Assembly: GCF_023206395.1 (NCBI RefSeq)
Contig: NZ_CP066149.1
Coordinates: 3,224,001 to 3,288,000 of the forward strand
Reading direction: 5' to 3'
Origin: Vibrio sp. ED004
GTDB lineage: Bacteria; Pseudomonadota; Gammaproteobacteria; Enterobacterales; Vibrionaceae
DNA length: 64,000 nucleotides
The notes under the pieces were generated by a model. That model did not search any database, was not told where the DNA came from, and worked only from the letters and a program-made list of their open reading frames with translations. Both the position numbers and the translations under genes were made by a program. Below, piece after piece: positions 1 to 8,991 of the stretch; position 1 is the first letter of the stretch, and each line of letters opens with the position of its first letter.

Positions 1-1
1 C

Positions 2-1258
2 ACCTTAGTGAGAGAGCACGGATTAGAATATCTACTCGCAGCTTCATTTCTTGCTGGTGTCATTCAAATCGCGGCTGGGTATCTCAAGCTTGGTAACTTG
101 ATGAATTTCGTTTCCAAATCGGTGATTACTGGATTTGTTAACGCGCTCGCCATCCTAATCTTCATGGCCCAGCTCCCTGAACTGATCAATGTCCCTTCAA
201 GTGTTTGCGTATTAGTCGTTTTGGGTTTGGCGATCATTTATCTGCTTCCTTATTTTCCCAAGTTTGGTCGTGCAATACCTTCTCCATTGGTCGCGATTGT
301 TACCCTGACAATCATTAGTTTGTTGTTCGGCTTAGATGTCAGAACGATTGGCGATATGGGCAAGCTTCCCGATTCACTGCCTGTGTTTTTGATTCCCAAT
401 ATTCCATTCACGTTCGATACGCTTGCAACCATCCTTCCATATTCGATTGCTCTATCTCTGGTTGGCTTATTGGAATCCTTGATGACAGCGACCATAGTCG
501 ATGATCTGACAGATACTGAAAGTAATAAAAACAATGAGTGTAAAGGGCAGGGTGTTGCGAACATCGTGGCTTCACTATTTGGTGGTATGGCGGGTTGTGC
601 GATGATTGGTCAGTCGATCATTAACATTAAATCAGGCGGCTTAACCCGATTGTCCAGCATGATAGCCGGAGTTGTTTTGTTATTAATGGTGGTGTTTGTT
701 TCGGATTGGTTAAAGCTGATACCGATGGCGGCTATAGTGTCTGTGATGATTATGGTTTCTATCGGTACATTCTCATGGCGTTCTATTGTCGAGCTTAAAG
801 ACCACACACTTCCAACTAATGTAACCATGTTAGCGACCGTGGCGGTGGTGGTGTTTACCCATAACTTAGCGATAGGTGTCGCGGTTGGCGTGGTGTTATC
901 GGCTCTGTTTTATGCACATGCCAGTAAATCCATGGTCTTTATATCCGATGAAGTCGTGACTAACGAACTGCACACTATCCACCGAGTAAAAGGGCATGTC
1001 TTTTTTGCTTCTTCAGATGCGTTTGTTGATCTATTTGATTATGACAACGCGACCTCTTTAGTGACCATCGATATATCGGATGCTTCGTTCCTAGATAACA
1101 CTTCGGTTGAGGCGCTTGATAAGGTCGTGTTTAAGTTCCGTAAAAAGGGCGCTTACGTTGAAGTCTCAGGAATGGATAGAGTGAGTGCGAATCTCATAGT
1201 CAAACACGCGATGTATCACAAGCATAAAGACTTAACCGCGGTTTCCATTACGCACTAG
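2..1258 (+). CDS. SulP-family anion transporter with STAS domain (5' partial)
   Basis: This is the C-terminal part of an inner-membrane SulP (SLC26-type) transporter, which moves sulfate, bicarbonate or related anions. The frame stays open to the first base of the window, so the true start lies to the left; the GTG at position 8 is internal. The visible part has repeated hydrophobic helices through about residue 305 (counted from that GTG), then a soluble STAS domain from about residue 320 to the end, with the DISDASFLDNTSVEALDK stretch typical of the anti-sigma-antagonist fold. The substrate cannot be read from the sequence. It converges with the chemoreceptor gene and shares a terminator with it. 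Family call is firm; substrate is open. Confidence 0.9.
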   Translation, partial: TLVREHGLEYLLAASFLAGVIQIAAGYLKLGNLMNFVSKSVITGFVNALAILIFMAQLPELINVPSSVCVLVVLGLAIIYLLPYFPKFGRAIPSPLVAIVTLTIISLLFGLDVRTIGDMGKLPDSLPVFLIPNIPFTFDTLATILPYSIALSLVGLLESLMTATIVDDLTDTESNKNNECKGQGVANIVASLFGGMAGCAMIGQSIINIKSGGLTRLSSMIAGVVLLLMVVFVSDWLKLIPMAAIVSVMIMVSIGTFSWRSIVELKDHTLPTNVTMLATVAVVVFTHNLAIGVAVGVVLSALFYAHASKSMVFISDEVVTNELHTIHRVKGHVFFASSDAFVDLFDYDNATSLVTIDISDASFLDNTSVEALDKVVFKFRKKGAYVEVSGMDRVSANLIVKHAMYHKHKDLTAVSITH

Positions 1259-1308
1259 TCATGCTCTAAGGTTACGTGAACACCTTAATTAGACATAGCT
1301 AGGAAGAT

Positions 1309-1332
1309 AAAGCGCTCATGGTTGAGCGCTTT
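1309..1332. terminator. Bidirectional intrinsic terminator
   Basis: A perfect 10-bp stem (AAAGCGCTCA / TGAGCGCTTT) with a 4-base loop lies between two convergent genes. T-runs follow it on the plus strand and A-runs precede it, so it can end transcription from both sides. Confidence 0.85.
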
Positions 1333-1346
1333 TTATTGTAGACGAT

Positions 1347-3005
1347 CTATGACTTCTTCTTTGTACTCGACAAAGTAAACTGATTAATCAGTGACTCAAG
1401 GTGATCGGACAGTTCTTCTAAGTCATTACTGATCCCACGAGTTTCACCAGCAGATTGCGACGTATTATCGGCATGAGAGGTAATGGTCTCAACTTTTTGC
1501 TGCACATCTTGGGTAGCGTGTGTGGTGGATTGCGTCTGTTGTTGAATATTCTGTGCGTGAGCTAGCACTTGTTCCATCTCTTCGACGACACCATTCATTT
1601 CAGTCGAAAGTGCATCGATATCTGTTGAGCTTTGATGTGCTTGTTCGCAAACATGGTCTGCCGAGTTTAATGACTCTTCGCTGCCTTGCTGGAACTGATG
1701 GATAATCGATTCGATACTGCCTGTTGCTTCTGCCGTTCTTGATGCTAGGTGACGAACTTCATCAGCAACCACAGCAAACCCACGACCTTGTTCTCCCGCA
1801 CGAGCTGCTTCAATCGCAGCATTTAATGCAAGAAGGCTGGTTTGGTCGGCAATGCCTCGAATCACGCTCAATATTGAAGATACCTCTCCGGTTTGCTCGT
1901 TGAGTGTCTGAATTTTGTGCTTAACTTCTTCAATGCTGGTCACTAGGTTCTTTATTTCACTGCTTGCATCATGAGCTTGGTTAGCACTTTTGCAGGCCAC
2001 ATCGGCGGTGTGATTAATGAGTTCTGACGCGGTTAACGTCGCTTGTTCTACATTAACCTGTTGAGCCTGTATCCCTTCAACATTGTTTTGTACTTCTGCC
2101 GTTTCATGTTGCTGATCGCTCGCCGCTTGTTCTGTAATTTGTGCAACGCTGGTCAGTTGGTTGGCAGATGCATTCAGTTTGTGCGAAGTATCTTGTACCT
2201 TCTCTAAACTGTCAGAAACTGTGCCCATGAAGGAGTTAATCGAATTGGCGAGTGTACCAATCTCATCCTTGCTTTGTTCGGGTAAGCGGGTTGATAGGTT
2301 TTTGTCGCTGCTAACTTGCGTCATAAAACGAGAAGTCTGTTGAAGAGGGCGAACAATGATCTTACGAATCAGCCCCATCGTCAGTACAAAACCCGCAAAG
2401 GAGATCACCGCCATAATGCCAATCGCGGCCATGGTTTGAGTGTTAATCAACGAATTAACGTGGCTAAGGTTGTACTCCAAGCGAATAGCACCTAACACTT
2501 CACCTTCTGGCGCCATGTGGCATGCCACACAATTGGTGCCACGATAGTTTTCGCTCGACTTCATTGGCAGGGCAATCACTAAGCCTTTACCCCAATCAGC
2601 TGAGAATGGCTCGATGACGGTTTCACCCGCTAGCGCACGTTTATCAATATCATCAACGGGTGTTTGGTTGTCATTTCTCGGGCCGTAGAGTTTGCTCACA
2701 GCATCAGCGCGTAATACACGAACATCTTCAATACCTTCTTGTGCCAATGCTTTCTGACGCAGGGTTTCTTTCTGTGCCATGGTACCAGTCAGCATCATCA
2801 TATTGAGACTATCGAAATAGTTACTCGCTTTATCGTGAAGCTGTTCACTCAACACTGAATTAACAAGTTGTTTTTGCTGTGAATATTGAAAATAGGTCGA
2901 TATCGCGAGCAAAAAAGTGAACACGATGGCGAGGGCCACAAGGATTTTAAAAGTGATTGTTGAGCGCATAAGGTGTTTGTTTTTATTAATTATAATGACG
3001 CGCAT
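1347..3005 (-). CDS. Methyl-accepting chemotaxis protein with periplasmic CxxCH haem c motif
   Basis: A chemoreceptor that should signal to CheA/CheW from the inner membrane. Order: TM1 about residues 21-38, periplasmic sensor 40-190, TM2 about 192-215, HAMP about 215-270, then a long coiled-coil signalling domain whose conserved tip (around [20 protein letters not shown]) sits near residue 390. The sensor holds C159-V-A-C162-H163, a c-type haem attachment motif, in a region resembling the DUF3365/Tll0287-like haem sensor fold. Haem ligation would suit a redox or gas stimulus; that is inference. No C-terminal CheR/CheB-docking pentapeptide is visible (it ends in KKKS). Met13 (2969) is an equally possible start; neither has a clear Shine-Dalgarno (SD) sequence. 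Confidence 0.9.
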   Translation of the reverse strand: MRVIIINKNKHLMRSTITFKILVALAIVFTFLLAISTYFQYSQQKQLVNSVLSEQLHDKASNYFDSLNMMMLTGTMAQKETLRQKALAQEGIEDVRVLRADAVSKLYGPRNDNQTPVDDIDKRALAGETVIEPFSADWGKGLVIALPMKSSENYRGTNCVACHMAPEGEVLGAIRLEYNLSHVNSLINTQTMAAIGIMAVISFAGFVLTMGLIRKIIVRPLQQTSRFMTQVSSDKNLSTRLPEQSKDEIGTLANSINSFMGTVSDSLEKVQDTSHKLNASANQLTSVAQITEQAASDQQHETAEVQNNVEGIQAQQVNVEQATLTASELINHTADVACKSANQAHDASSEIKNLVTSIEEVKHKIQTLNEQTGEVSSILSVIRGIADQTSLLALNAAIEAARAGEQGRGFAVVADEVRHLASRTAEATGSIESIIHQFQQGSEESLNSADHVCEQAHQSSTDIDALSTEMNGVVEEMEQVLAHAQNIQQQTQSTTHATQDVQQKVETITSHADNTSQSAGETRGISNDLEELSDHLESLINQFTLSSTKKKS

Positions 3006-3504
3006 ACTTTACGTGTAAGAGACCCTACTACCTATGGGGTATAGTGAATTGTGTGACCACACTCCGGTTGTGGTTATGTTTCTGTGATGTAGCAAGTTTG
3101 TGCTGTAATTGATTCTGTATTTGAGGTTCAAATAAGCTCGCGTTCACTTTTGGTCTATTGCTAGGGTATTGAAAGCTAAATGACAGCTAATTGTTTCGGT
3201 AAAAACGCCACTTTTGCGGCTGTCATATTTTTTGAACGTTCTTTGTACAGGCGTTGCGGTTAATGGTGTTGGTGAATTTATAATTTGGATTCTTATCAGT
3301 AATGATTATTGTTTTATGTGGTTTGGTGGTTAATTTGTATCCAAATGGCTGTTTTGTTCAATTTAATAGCAAAAAGTGTGGCTATAGCGTTGTGTTTCGA
3401 GTCCCATTCGATAAGATGAAACGACCTCTAATGCTAGAGGTAGGGCAGCAACGGATACGCTGCTTCAAATACTATGGAATGTGAATCAATTATTGGACAC
3501 ATAC
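3006..3504. other. Intergenic region upstream of the aromatic permease leader
   Basis: About 500 bases between the divergent chemoreceptor and the small leader-like ORF. It is AT-rich in the middle. Two clear inverted repeats stand side by side at 3424-3441 (7-bp stem) and 3445-3463 (5-bp stem). A 60-codon ORF at 3302-3484 has no SD and no recognisable composition and is not called. No TGTAAA-N6-TTTACA TyrR box was found. Confidence 0.5.
3424..3463 (+). promoter_or_regulatory. Tandem stem-loops ahead of the small Tyr/Phe-rich ORF
   Basis: Stem ACCTCTA/TAGAGGT with loop ATGC is followed three bases later by GCAGC/GCTGC with a 9-base loop. Neither is followed by a T-run, so they are more likely leader RNA structure than terminators. 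They lie about 40 bases before the ATG of the small ORF at 3505. Confidence 0.35.
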
Positions 3505-3702
3505 ATGAAATTCAAGATTACATCGCCGATTATTGAACCTACGGAAGGTTCACCACATCAGTTAACGCTTACTCACGCTTCTCGTTTTACCTCTTTTAAG
3601 ACAAGTTCCCCTTTGAACGCCCTGTTCGACAACGTCTCTGCACGCTTCTTTACCGCTTATCGCTCCTATTGTTATTCGTTTTATAACTTTATTTCTATTT
3701 GA
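3505..3702 (+). CDS. Possible 65-aa leader peptide rich in Tyr and Phe
   Basis: A small ORF ending 69 bases before the aromatic amino acid permease. From ATG 3505 it encodes about 65 residues. The last 20 codons hold four TAT (Tyr) and four TTC/TTT (Phe) codons in the stretch ARFFTAYRSYCYSFYNF. This placement, directly before a probable tyrosine/tryptophan permease, resembles a leader peptide sensing aromatic aminoacyl-tRNA. Upstream is TTGGAC, a weak SD. Against the idea, no terminator hairpin with a T-run is visible between its stop and the permease. An in-frame GTG at 3481 would extend it by eight residues. Function is inferred only. Confidence 0.35.
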   Translation: MKFKITSPIIEPTEGSPHQLTLTHASRFTSFKTSSPLNALFDNVSARFFTAYRSYCYSFYNFISI

Positions 3703-3771
3703 ATTCCTTTGTCATCCACTTGATGCACGAAGACTCACACCTATAAAAACTAAACAAATAAGTTAAAAATA

Positions 3772-4926
3772 ATGAATATTAAAATGATGGGTAGCTCCCT
3801 AATTATCGCTGGTACCGCTCTCGGTGCTGGTATGCTCGCGATCCCAATGGTATTAGCTCAATTCGGATTGCTTTACGGCACACTGCTGATGGTTCTGATC
3901 TGTTTCGGTACCACTTACGCCGCTCTATTACTTCTAGAAGCGACCATCAAAGCCGGTGGCGGTCTAGGGTTGAACTCTATTGCTCGAAAGACCTTGGGCA
4001 AACAAGGCCAGTTGCTTACCAACGGCCTGCTTTACGCGTTATTGATTTGCCTATTAATGGCTTACATTCTGGGTGCGGGTGACTTGCTGAGTAAGTTACT
4101 GTCTAACTTTGGTGTAGACATTACCGCAACGTCTAGCCAAGTCACATTTACCTTGCTTGCCGGTGCTGTAGTTGCAAGTGGTACAGGTGTGATTGATAAA
4201 CTGAACCGCGCATTGTTCTTTGTGATGCTAGCAAGCTTGTTTGCAACTATGGCGTTTTTAGCGCCAAGCATGACGCAAGAAAACTTGATGCAGGTAACCA
4301 GTCACAATCATGTTGACCTAATCAAAACCAGTGCAATTCTGTTCACTAGCTTCGGCTTTATGGTTGTGATTCCTACCTTGGTGTCATACAACCACGAAGC
4401 GACAGACAAACAGCTGCGCAATATGGTGATTGTTGGTTCTCTGATCCCATTGGTGTGTTACTTATGCTGGTTGTTTGCGGTAGTCGGTAACCTGAGTGAA
4501 GAGCAATTCCGCAGCTTTAAGAATGTCTCTGACTTGATGGCGGCGTTTGAGGCTCAATCTCCTTGGGTAGGTAACGTGCTTTCTACCTTCACAGGTTTGG
4601 CCTTGTTGACTTCTTTCTTTGGTGTGGCAATGGCATTGTTCAACCAGAATAAAGACATGTTCAACCAAAACACAGTGGTGACTTACTGCATTAGCTTCAT
4701 TCTGCCACTAGCGGGTTCATTGCTTGCAGCTGAAAAGTTCCTACAAGTGTTGAACTATGCAGGTATCATCTTAGTGTTCTTAGCTGTGTTCGTTCCTCTG
4801 GTTATGGTTCATAAGCAACGCTTTATGAAAGTAGCGGAAGACAGATACAGCGCGGAAGGTGGCAAGCCGATGATGCTTTTCTCATTGTTGTTTGGTTGCT
4901 TCTTGCTTATCTCGCAAGTGATTTAA
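3772..4926 (+). CDS. tyrP: Aromatic amino acid permease (Mtr/TnaB/TyrP type)
   Basis: An inner-membrane proton symporter of the HAAAP family importing tyrosine or tryptophan. It is 384 residues with about 11 hydrophobic helices. The N-terminal IIAGTALGAGMLAIPM motif and the SFGFMVVIPTLVSYNHE segment in the middle are characteristic of the Mtr/TnaB/TyrP subfamily. The choice between TyrP and Mtr cannot be settled by eye; TyrP is slightly preferred for length and the Tyr-rich ORF upstream. Start ATG 3772 has only an A-rich upstream region; Met5 (3784) is an alternative. It is transcribed alone, ending in a strong terminator. The TyrR regulator is encoded 14 kb away, but no TyrR box was recognised here. 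Confidence 0.85.
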   Translation: MNIKMMGSSLIIAGTALGAGMLAIPMVLAQFGLLYGTLLMVLICFGTTYAALLLLEATIKAGGGLGLNSIARKTLGKQGQLLTNGLLYALLICLLMAYILGAGDLLSKLLSNFGVDITATSSQVTFTLLAGAVVASGTGVIDKLNRALFFVMLASLFATMAFLAPSMTQENLMQVTSHNHVDLIKTSAILFTSFGFMVVIPTLVSYNHEATDKQLRNMVIVGSLIPLVCYLCWLFAVVGNLSEEQFRSFKNVSDLMAAFEAQSPWVGNVLSTFTGLALLTSFFGVAMALFNQNKDMFNQNTVVTYCISFILPLAGSLLAAEKFLQVLNYAGIILVFLAVFVPLVMVHKQRFMKVAEDRYSAEGGKPMMLFSLLFGCFLLISQVI

Positions 4927-4991
4927 CAAAGCAATTTGGTCGGTTGAATTAATCAGTCACCAAGCTTTAGCTCTAAAAGCTTCAGATACAA

Positions 4992-5021
4992 AAAAAAGGA
5001 ACGCATCGGCGTTCCTTTTTT
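4992..5021. terminator. Bidirectional intrinsic terminator between tyrP and sdaA
   Basis: A 13-bp stem (A-run plus GGAACGC / GCGTTCC plus T-run) with loop ATCG lies between convergent genes. Its flanking A and T runs allow termination in both directions. Confidence 0.9.
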
Positions 5022-5047
5022 ATTATCGGTTTATTCATTCAGAATGA

Positions 5048-6409
5048 TTAACAAACAACCTTAACAGCCAAACCACCTTGAGAAGTCTCACGGTATTTAG
5101 CGTTCATGTCTTTACCTGTTTCTAGCATCGTTTCGATAACTTTATCTAGAGAAACAGTAGGAGCAGAAGAACGACGAAGTGCCATACGAGCAGAGTTGAT
5201 TGCTTTCACAGCAGCAATACCGTTACGCTCGATACATGGTACTTGTACTTGGCCTGCAACTGGGTCACATGTAAGACCTAGGTTGTGTTCCATGCCAATT
5301 TCCGCAGCCATACATACTTGCTCAGGGCTACCACCCATAAGCTCAGCAAGACCAGCAGCAGCCATAGAACATGCCACACCAACTTCACCCTGACAGCCAA
5401 CTTCAGCACCAGAGATAGAAGCGTTACGCTTGTAAAGAGCACCGATCGCGCCAGAAGCTGCGAAGTAACGGATGTAGTCTTTCTCTGTCACTGTTTGAAT
5501 GAACTTATCGTAGTAAGCCAAAACAGCAGGGATGATGCCACACGCGCCATTTGTTGGAGCCGTTACTACACGACCACCCGCAGCGTTTTCTTCGTTTACA
5601 GCAAAAGCAAACATGTTCACCCAGTCAACAACAGTCATTGGATCGTTCGTTGTTTTTTCTGAAGTGATTAGCTGTTGACGAAGTGCTGCAGCACGACGAG
5701 GTACACGCAGTGGACCAGGTAGGATACCTTCAGTATTCATACCGCGATCCATACACTCACGCATTGTTTTCCAAATGTTTGCGAAGTAAGTACGAGACTC
5801 TTCGTCTGAGTGGAAAGCCGCTTGGTTTTTCATAACCAGTGTACTGATAGAAAGACCGCTTTCTTTACACTGATTAACCAGCTCTTCAGCTGTTGTAAAT
5901 TCGTAATGTGCTTTGATTGGGTTTTCTTCTTCTTTGCCGAAGTTCTCTTCGTCAACGATGAAACCGCCACCAATTGAGTAGTAAGTTTTTGAGTATGCTA
6001 CTTCGTCGTCAACCCAAGCGTGAATGCTCATGCCATTCTCGTGTAGAGAAAGGTTGCTAGTATGGAAGTTCATACCGCCATCGCGTGGGAACGATACTGT
6101 ATGACAGTGCATGCCAACAGGAAGGCGCTCAGTTTCTTCTACGCGAGCAATGAAGCCAGCAATAGAATCGATATCAACACGCTCAGGAGTATTGCCAGCA
6201 AGACCCATGATGATTGCGATATCTGTGTGGTGACCTTTCCCTGTCAGTGATAGTGATCCATATACGTCCACGGTGATTTTAGTGATGTCGCGCAATTTTC
6301 CCATTGAACGTAGGTCATCAATAAATTCTTTACCCGCTTTCATTGGTCCAACTGTGTGTGAGCTCGATGGACCAACACCGATTTTATAGATATCAAATAC
6401 ACTAATCAT
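5048..6409 (-). CDS. sdaA: L-serine deaminase, single-chain 4Fe-4S type
   Basis: Converts L-serine to pyruvate and ammonia in the cytoplasm, using a 4Fe-4S cluster. The protein is 453 residues, the usual length for SdaA/SdaB. It carries the beta-domain start [20 protein letters not shown] and the alpha-domain [14 protein letters not shown] and [12 protein letters not shown] segments, with cluster cysteines in GACG, GLTCDP and VPC. Start ATG 6409 is chosen because it matches the family N-terminus (MISVFD) and has GAGGTAA about 8 bases upstream; a longer frame to 6439 would begin inside a hairpin. It follows the serine transporter gene on the same strand, giving an uptake-and-breakdown unit. 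sdaA versus sdaB naming is not certain. Confidence 0.93.
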   Translation of the reverse strand: MISVFDIYKIGVGPSSSHTVGPMKAGKEFIDDLRSMGKLRDITKITVDVYGSLSLTGKGHHTDIAIIMGLAGNTPERVDIDSIAGFIARVEETERLPVGMHCHTVSFPRDGGMNFHTSNLSLHENGMSIHAWVDDEVAYSKTYYSIGGGFIVDEENFGKEEENPIKAHYEFTTAEELVNQCKESGLSISTLVMKNQAAFHSDEESRTYFANIWKTMRECMDRGMNTEGILPGPLRVPRRAAALRQQLITSEKTTNDPMTVVDWVNMFAFAVNEENAAGGRVVTAPTNGACGIIPAVLAYYDKFIQTVTEKDYIRYFAASGAIGALYKRNASISGAEVGCQGEVGVACSMAAAGLAELMGGSPEQVCMAAEIGMEHNLGLTCDPVAGQVQVPCIERNGIAAVKAINSARMALRRSSAPTVSLDKVIETMLETGKDMNAKYRETSQGGLAVKVVC

Positions 6410-6428
6410 AGCGATTACCTCAAAAAGA

Positions 6429-6456
6429 GAGCCTCCCAAGGGGAGTAGGGAGGCTC
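6429..6456 (-). terminator. Hairpin with U-tract between sdaC and sdaA, touching the sdaA SD
   Basis: Read on the minus strand, a perfect 9-bp stem (GAGCCTCCC / GGGAGGCTC) is followed at once by TCTTTTTGAGGT. The T-run makes it look like an intrinsic terminator, and its tail runs directly into the GAGG ribosome site of sdaA. It could lower readthrough from the transporter gene to sdaA or act as an attenuator. Confidence 0.6.
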
Positions 6457-6493
6457 ATTTATTATCATTATATTTTGTGTCTAATCTCGCGAT

Positions 6494-6514
6494 ATAAGAT
6501 GAAAGTCATCTTAT
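6494..6514 (-). repeat. Stem-loop just after the sdaC stop
   Basis: Perfect 9-bp inverted repeat ATAAGATGA / TCATCTTAT with a 3-base loop, 16 bases beyond the sdaC stop codon. No T-run follows on the minus strand, so it may protect the sdaC mRNA 3' end rather than terminate. Confidence 0.4.
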
Positions 6515-6529
6515 AAAAAGTGCTTAAGA

Positions 6530-7783
6530 TTAAAGAGCGCCGTAGATTACAGAACTAATAGCCGCTAGACCACATAAAGCTGTAAAGATTTGTACAGGTG
6601 CTGAAGTTTTGTACTTAGCCATTGCTGGTACTTTTTGCATCGCGAATACAGGCATAAGGAACAGGATAGCTGCAATCATTGGAGCACCCATTGTTTCAAT
6701 CATACCTAGGATGCTTGGGTTAACTACCGCAACAATCCAAGTTGTAACAACGATGAACGCTAGAGATGCTTTTTCGATAGTGCTTACTGAAGAACCAGAG
6801 CGAGACTTGATTAGACCAACAAGACCTTCGTGAGCACCTAGGAAGTGACCGAAGTAGCTTGAAGTAATCGCTGCGAACGCTACTAGAGGACCCATGTAAG
6901 AGATAAGTGGAGACTCATGTACGTTTGCTAGGTAAGAAAGAACAGAGATGTTCTGTGCTTGTGCTGTTGCTAGTTGCTCTGGAGATAGAGAAAGAACTAC
7001 AGAGAATACGAAGAACATTACAAAACCCATCAGCATCATTGCTGCGCCGCCAGTGATAGCGTCAGTTTTCTTAACTGCGTTTTCACCGTATACACGACGT
7101 TGCTCTTTAGAGAACTGTGAAATGATTGGGCTGTGGTTGAAAGAGAACACGATGATAGGAATTGCAAGCCAGATAATAGAAGGCATTGTTGACCATTCTG
7201 GGCTAACTTCCATCATTGAAGTGTTCCAGTCAGGAACTAGGTAGAAAGATAGTGCTAGTAGGATGAATACTAGTGGGTAAACCATCGCTGACGTTGCTTT
7301 AAGCATCAGCTCTTTACCGAATACAACACCCGCTGTCATAGCAAGGATAAGTGCACCAGAAAGAAGAGGACGTGGAATAGATTCCATACCCATTTGGTTT
7401 ATTAGGAAAGAATCAACTGTGTTTGTGATACCAACACCGTAGATAAGAACGATTGGGTAGATAGCGAAGAAGTAAGCGAAAGTAATAATGTTTGCGCCAG
7501 TCTTACCGAAGTGTTCTTCAACTGTATCTGTAATATCTGCTTCAGGGTTTTTAGCTGACAGTACAAAACGAGCTAGAGATTTGTGTGCGAACCAAGTCAT
7601 TGGTGCCGCGATTAGAGCTAAGATAACTAATGGCCAAAAACCACCCGCACCAGCTTTGATTGGAAGAAATAGTACACCAGCACCAACTGCTGTACCGAAT
7701 AGTGATAAACACCAGGTAAAATCTTTATAGTTAAACTTGCTTGAATCTTTAACGGCATTCGCCGAAGAAGTTGTTGTGTTCAT
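6530..7783 (-). CDS. sdaC: Serine transporter (HAAAP family)
   Basis: Inner-membrane proton/serine symporter bringing L-serine in for the deaminase encoded next to it. It is 417 residues with a short polar N-terminus and about 11 hydrophobic helices. Typical SdaC segments are FGTAVGAGVLFLPIKAGAGG, the NPEADITDTVEEHFGK loop, and IVFSFNHSPIISQFSKEQR. It starts at ATG 7783 in an A/T-rich context. It shares the HAAAP fold with the permease at 3.8 kb but belongs to the separate serine/threonine branch. It precedes sdaA by about 120 bases containing two stem-loops, so the two are probably one transcription unit with partial termination between them. Confidence 0.92.
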   Translation of the reverse strand: MNTTTSSANAVKDSSKFNYKDFTWCLSLFGTAVGAGVLFLPIKAGAGGFWPLVILALIAAPMTWFAHKSLARFVLSAKNPEADITDTVEEHFGKTGANIITFAYFFAIYPIVLIYGVGITNTVDSFLINQMGMESIPRPLLSGALILAMTAGVVFGKELMLKATSAMVYPLVFILLALSFYLVPDWNTSMMEVSPEWSTMPSIIWLAIPIIVFSFNHSPIISQFSKEQRRVYGENAVKKTDAITGGAAMMLMGFVMFFVFSVVLSLSPEQLATAQAQNISVLSYLANVHESPLISYMGPLVAFAAITSSYFGHFLGAHEGLVGLIKSRSGSSVSTIEKASLAFIVVTTWIVAVVNPSILGMIETMGAPMIAAILFLMPVFAMQKVPAMAKYKTSAPVQIFTALCGLAAISSVIYGAL

Positions 7784-8091
7784 GTTAAATTACTCATTTT
7801 TTGGGAACAGGAAATAAGTCGGGGCTAATTCTGCAGAATTTTCGTCTGCAAAAAATAGATCTAAATCATGTAATGAAACGGCGTGTCACATGATATGCGA
7901 AAAACGGATTTTTGATCACGAAAATAGCGTGCCACAGGTGATTTATGTTTATGCTTGGTATTAGTTTTTTTATGCGAAAGGGCGGGTTGTATAGATCTAT
8001 AGCAGGTAAACGTTTGCGTAAAATTGCATTAATAATTCTGTTCCATACAAAGCTTGCGATTTGTTAACAGAGATTAAACAAAACGCAGTTG
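7784..8091 (-). other. Promoter region of sdaC
   Basis: About 300 bases between the sdaC start and the end of the NUDIX gene, both on the minus strand. It must hold the sdaC promoter. A CRP-like half site (TGTGACACG on the minus strand, near 7885-7893) is present without a convincing second half. An AAACGTTT palindrome lies near 8007. No ORF is supported. Confidence 0.4.
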
Positions 8092-8691
8092 CTATGTAAC
8101 TTGTTGCACTACATGCTGCTGCAATGATTGGATAATTTGAGCCGTAACGCCCCAAATTAGGTGCTCTTGGAAGGGCATGGCAAAAACGCGATGCTTGATT
8201 TGTTTAAAGTTGACCATATGGCTGTGTAATTTCGCTTGGTCTAAAACATAAGTGGCAGGAACCTCAAAAATAGAGGCCACTTCGTTCTCATCGATGATGG
8301 GTTTATAGTCAGGATCAACTAATGCGACAATCGGCGTAACAGAAAATTTACTAATGGTACTCAAGGCGGGTAATTGCCCAACAATTTTAACTTGATCCGA
8401 TCGAATCCCCACCTCTTCATGGAGCTCTCTAAGTGCAGTAAATTGCATAGAAGGGTCAGAAAGTTCGTGTTTGCCACCTGGAAAGCTAACTTGGCCGGGG
8501 TGATGTTTTAAGTGAGCGGCTCTTTTAGTAAAAATGACATGTAAACCATCTTCTCTTTCAACTAAACCGACCACTACTGCTGCTTTGCGCAATTGTTCGC
8601 CACTGATGTGCGACACACGCTCCACTGACTCAGGGTGATAACCAACAGTAGAGTTAAGTTGGAATTGTTGAAGGAAGCTTTCTTTATTCAT
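8092..8691 (-). CDS. nudL: NUDIX CoA pyrophosphatase (NudL-like)
   Basis: Predicted cytoplasmic hydrolase splitting coenzyme A or related nucleoside diphosphate derivatives. It is 199 residues. The CoA-pyrophosphatase signature region TKRAAHLKHHPGQVSFPGG (residues about 55-73) leads directly into the Nudix box, whose second half TALRELHEEVGI is intact. The first half (GGKHELSDPSMQF) lacks the canonical glutamate spacing, as in other NudL/YeaB proteins. Start ATG 8691 is the first Met of the frame. It stands alone, upstream of the serine genes with a 300-base gap, so a shared function is unlikely. Confidence 0.85.
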   Translation of the reverse strand: MNKESFLQQFQLNSTVGYHPESVERVSHISGEQLRKAAVVVGLVEREDGLHVIFTKRAAHLKHHPGQVSFPGGKHELSDPSMQFTALRELHEEVGIRSDQVKIVGQLPALSTISKFSVTPIVALVDPDYKPIIDENEVASIFEVPATYVLDQAKLHSHMVNFKQIKHRVFAMPFQEHLIWGVTAQIIQSLQQHVVQQVT

Positions 8692-8991
8692 ATCAAGCCA
8701 ATATATTGATTATTATGATTTTAAGTATAGACATAATCGTGGGTTGATTACCAATGTTGAGTTTTAGTTGATTTGCTTTCCTTTTTTCTGCGAATTAAGC
8801 GCCATGAGCGGCTGTTTACCGATGAAGCTCCTTAAAATGGTGAATTTGTCGTCGTTCAATATGTGCATATAGGCGAGTAAGCGTTACCCGTGTCATAAAA
8901 TTGGGTGACGAAACGTATATTTTTTGTTTAAAAATTTGATAACAATAACTTAGTGGACCATTCTAAAAAGAAATAGAAGAAAAGGTATGAA
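8692..8991. other. Divergent promoter region of nudL and the H-NOX gene
   Basis: 300 bases between divergent genes, AT-rich near the H-NOX start. An imperfect inverted repeat CGTTACCC ... GGGTGACG lies near 8885-8914 and could be a regulator site. No recognised NsrR, NorR or sigma-54 element was seen. Confidence 0.35.

Noticed and set aside
3302..3484. 60-codon ORF upstream of the leader-like ORF
   Set aside because: No SD, unusual composition, and it overlaps the stem-loops; no family seen.
3703..3771. TyrR box or terminator before the aromatic permease
   Set aside because: No TGTAAA-N6-TTTACA and no hairpin with a T-run was found.
7784..7960. CRP site upstream of sdaC
   Set aside because: Only one convincing TGTGA half; the second half does not fit.
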